Assembly (NCBI GenBank): GCA_002401365.1
Contig: NVSW01000003.1
Coordinates: 8,693-33,644 of the forward strand
DNA from: Piscirickettsiaceae bacterium
Lineage (GTDB): Bacteria; Pseudomonadota; Gammaproteobacteria; Methylococcales; Cycloclasticaceae
Direction of reading: 5' to 3'
Length of the DNA: 24,952 nucleotides
Position 1 is the first letter of the stretch, and every line of letters starts with the position of its first letter. The notes under the pieces are model-generated. The model worked only from the letters and a program-made list of their open reading frames with translations. It did no database searches and had not been told where the DNA came from. Positions 24,609 through 24,952 of the stretch are shown here, piece by piece. The translations under genes and the position numbers were made by a program.

Positions 24609-24636
24609 CTGCTGGAACCAGCAGGCAAAAATGGAG
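24609..24636 (+). promoter_or_regulatory. csrA leader hairpin and ribosome binding site: likely CsrA autoregulatory site
   Basis: CTGCTGG (24609-24615) and CCAGCAG (24618-24624) form a perfect inverted repeat with GGA at its tip (24614-24616). A second GGA, 24633-24635, is inside the ribosome binding site GGAG. The two are 19 bases apart. CsrA dimers are known to bridge two GGA sites, one in a hairpin loop and one at the ribosome binding site, so autorepression is a good inference. Confidence 0.6.
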
Positions 24637-24643
24637 TTATAAC

Positions 24644-24835
24644 ATGCTTATTTTAACAAGAAAGGTAGGTGAATCCCTTAAAATTGGTGATGATGTATCA
24701 GTGATTGTATTGGGTGTAAAAGGAAATCAAGTCCGTATCGGTGTTGATGCACCTAGAAGTGTATCAGTTCATCGTGAAGAAATTTATAATCGCATTCAAC
24801 TTGAAAAAGATAAAGATACAAGCGGTAATTCCTAA
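24644..24835 (+). CDS. csrA: Carbon storage regulator CsrA
   Basis: Dimeric RNA-binding protein that controls translation and stability of many mRNAs by binding GGA motifs. The 63 residues begin MLILTRKVGESLKIGDDV and contain IGVDAPRSVSVHREEIY, with the RNA-binding residues at both ends of the fold. I chose ATG 24644 because it gives the exact family N-terminus and GGAG is seven bases upstream; the longer open frame from 24596 is not real. It lies after lysC, in the common alaS-lysC-csrA-tRNA-Ser order. Confidence 0.98.
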   Translation: MLILTRKVGESLKIGDDVSVIVLGVKGNQVRIGVDAPRSVSVHREEIYNRIQLEKDKDTSGNS

Positions 24836-24850
24836 GAAATAAACTAATCC

Positions 24851-24942
24851 GGAGAGGTGGCCGAGCGGCTGAAGGCGCTCCCCTGCTAAGGGAGTATGGG
24901 CTTTAACTCCCATCGAGGGTTCGAATCCCTCTCTCTCCGCCA
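24851..24942 (+). tRNA. tRNA-Ser (anticodon GCU)
   Basis: A 92-base tRNA with encoded CCA (24940-24942). The acceptor stem GGAGAGG (24851-24857) pairs with TCTCTCC (24932-24938). The anticodon stem CTCCC (24878-24882) pairs with GGGAG (24890-24894) around CTGCTAA, giving anticodon GCT at 24885-24887, for AGC and AGU codons. A long variable arm (ATGGG/CCCAT) marks it as serine, and the T arm is GAGGG-TTCGAAT-CCCTC. It starts 15 bases after csrA. Confidence 0.98.
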
Positions 24943-24952
24943 TATACCTATA

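Noticed and set aside
24851..24942. tRNA-Ser as an integration site
   Set aside because: The sequence ends ten bases after the tRNA, with no integrase or repeated tRNA fragment visible, so nothing supports it.

Overview
This window is a bacterial chromosome segment from a Gram-negative, AT-leaning gammaproteobacterium. The LPS genes (lpxK, kdsB), the Lol lipoprotein exporter, the xerD-dsbC pair and the order pncC-recA-recX-alaS-lysC-csrA-tRNA-Ser all point there. The gene content resembles Thiotrichales relatives such as Cycloclasticus, but that placement is recall and inference, not a computed result. Almost everything is housekeeping. I see no phage, insertion sequence, CRISPR array, toxin-antitoxin pair or defence island.

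Layout. 1-691 (minus strand) holds a short secreted protein and, downstream of it, the start of an exported rhodanese-like protein cut by the window edge. 808-9243 is an envelope block: a single LolC/E-type permease with LolD, a convergent DUF2062 membrane protein, then comEC, exbB, exbD, lpxK, a Trm112-family protein, kdsB and a low-molecular-weight tyrosine phosphatase, all on the plus strand and often overlapping. 9250-10074 (minus) is a CcsA/YpjD-type membrane protein. 10225-13973 is a translation and secretion block: ffh, then rpsP-rimM-trmD-rplS, ended by a strong intrinsic terminator. 14119-15783 is xerD and dsbC, convergent with mutS (15791-18370, minus). 18414-24942 is pncC, recA, recX, alaS, lysC, csrA and tRNA-Ser(GCU).

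The genes serve outer-membrane building (LpxK, KdsB, LolCD, ExbBD), protein targeting and ribosome maturation (Ffh, S16, RimM, TrmD, L19), DNA repair, uptake and recombination (MutS, RecA, RecX, XerD, ComEC), periplasmic disulfide isomerisation (DsbC) and global post-transcriptional control (CsrA).

The points that deserve a second look are: ribosomal protein L19 with an 80-residue helix-hairpin-helix extension; a 58-bp tandem repeat made from the 3' end of alaS, lying between alaS and lysC; a stem-loop with GGA in its loop 19 nt upstream of the GGA in the csrA ribosome binding site, suggesting autoregulation; a likely internal start in lysC for a separate regulatory subunit; recX in the same frame as recA with no good start codon; and a lone LolC/E permease that may be a LolF. 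No wholly new multi-gene system is evident. No gene-free stretch exceeds 300 bases.
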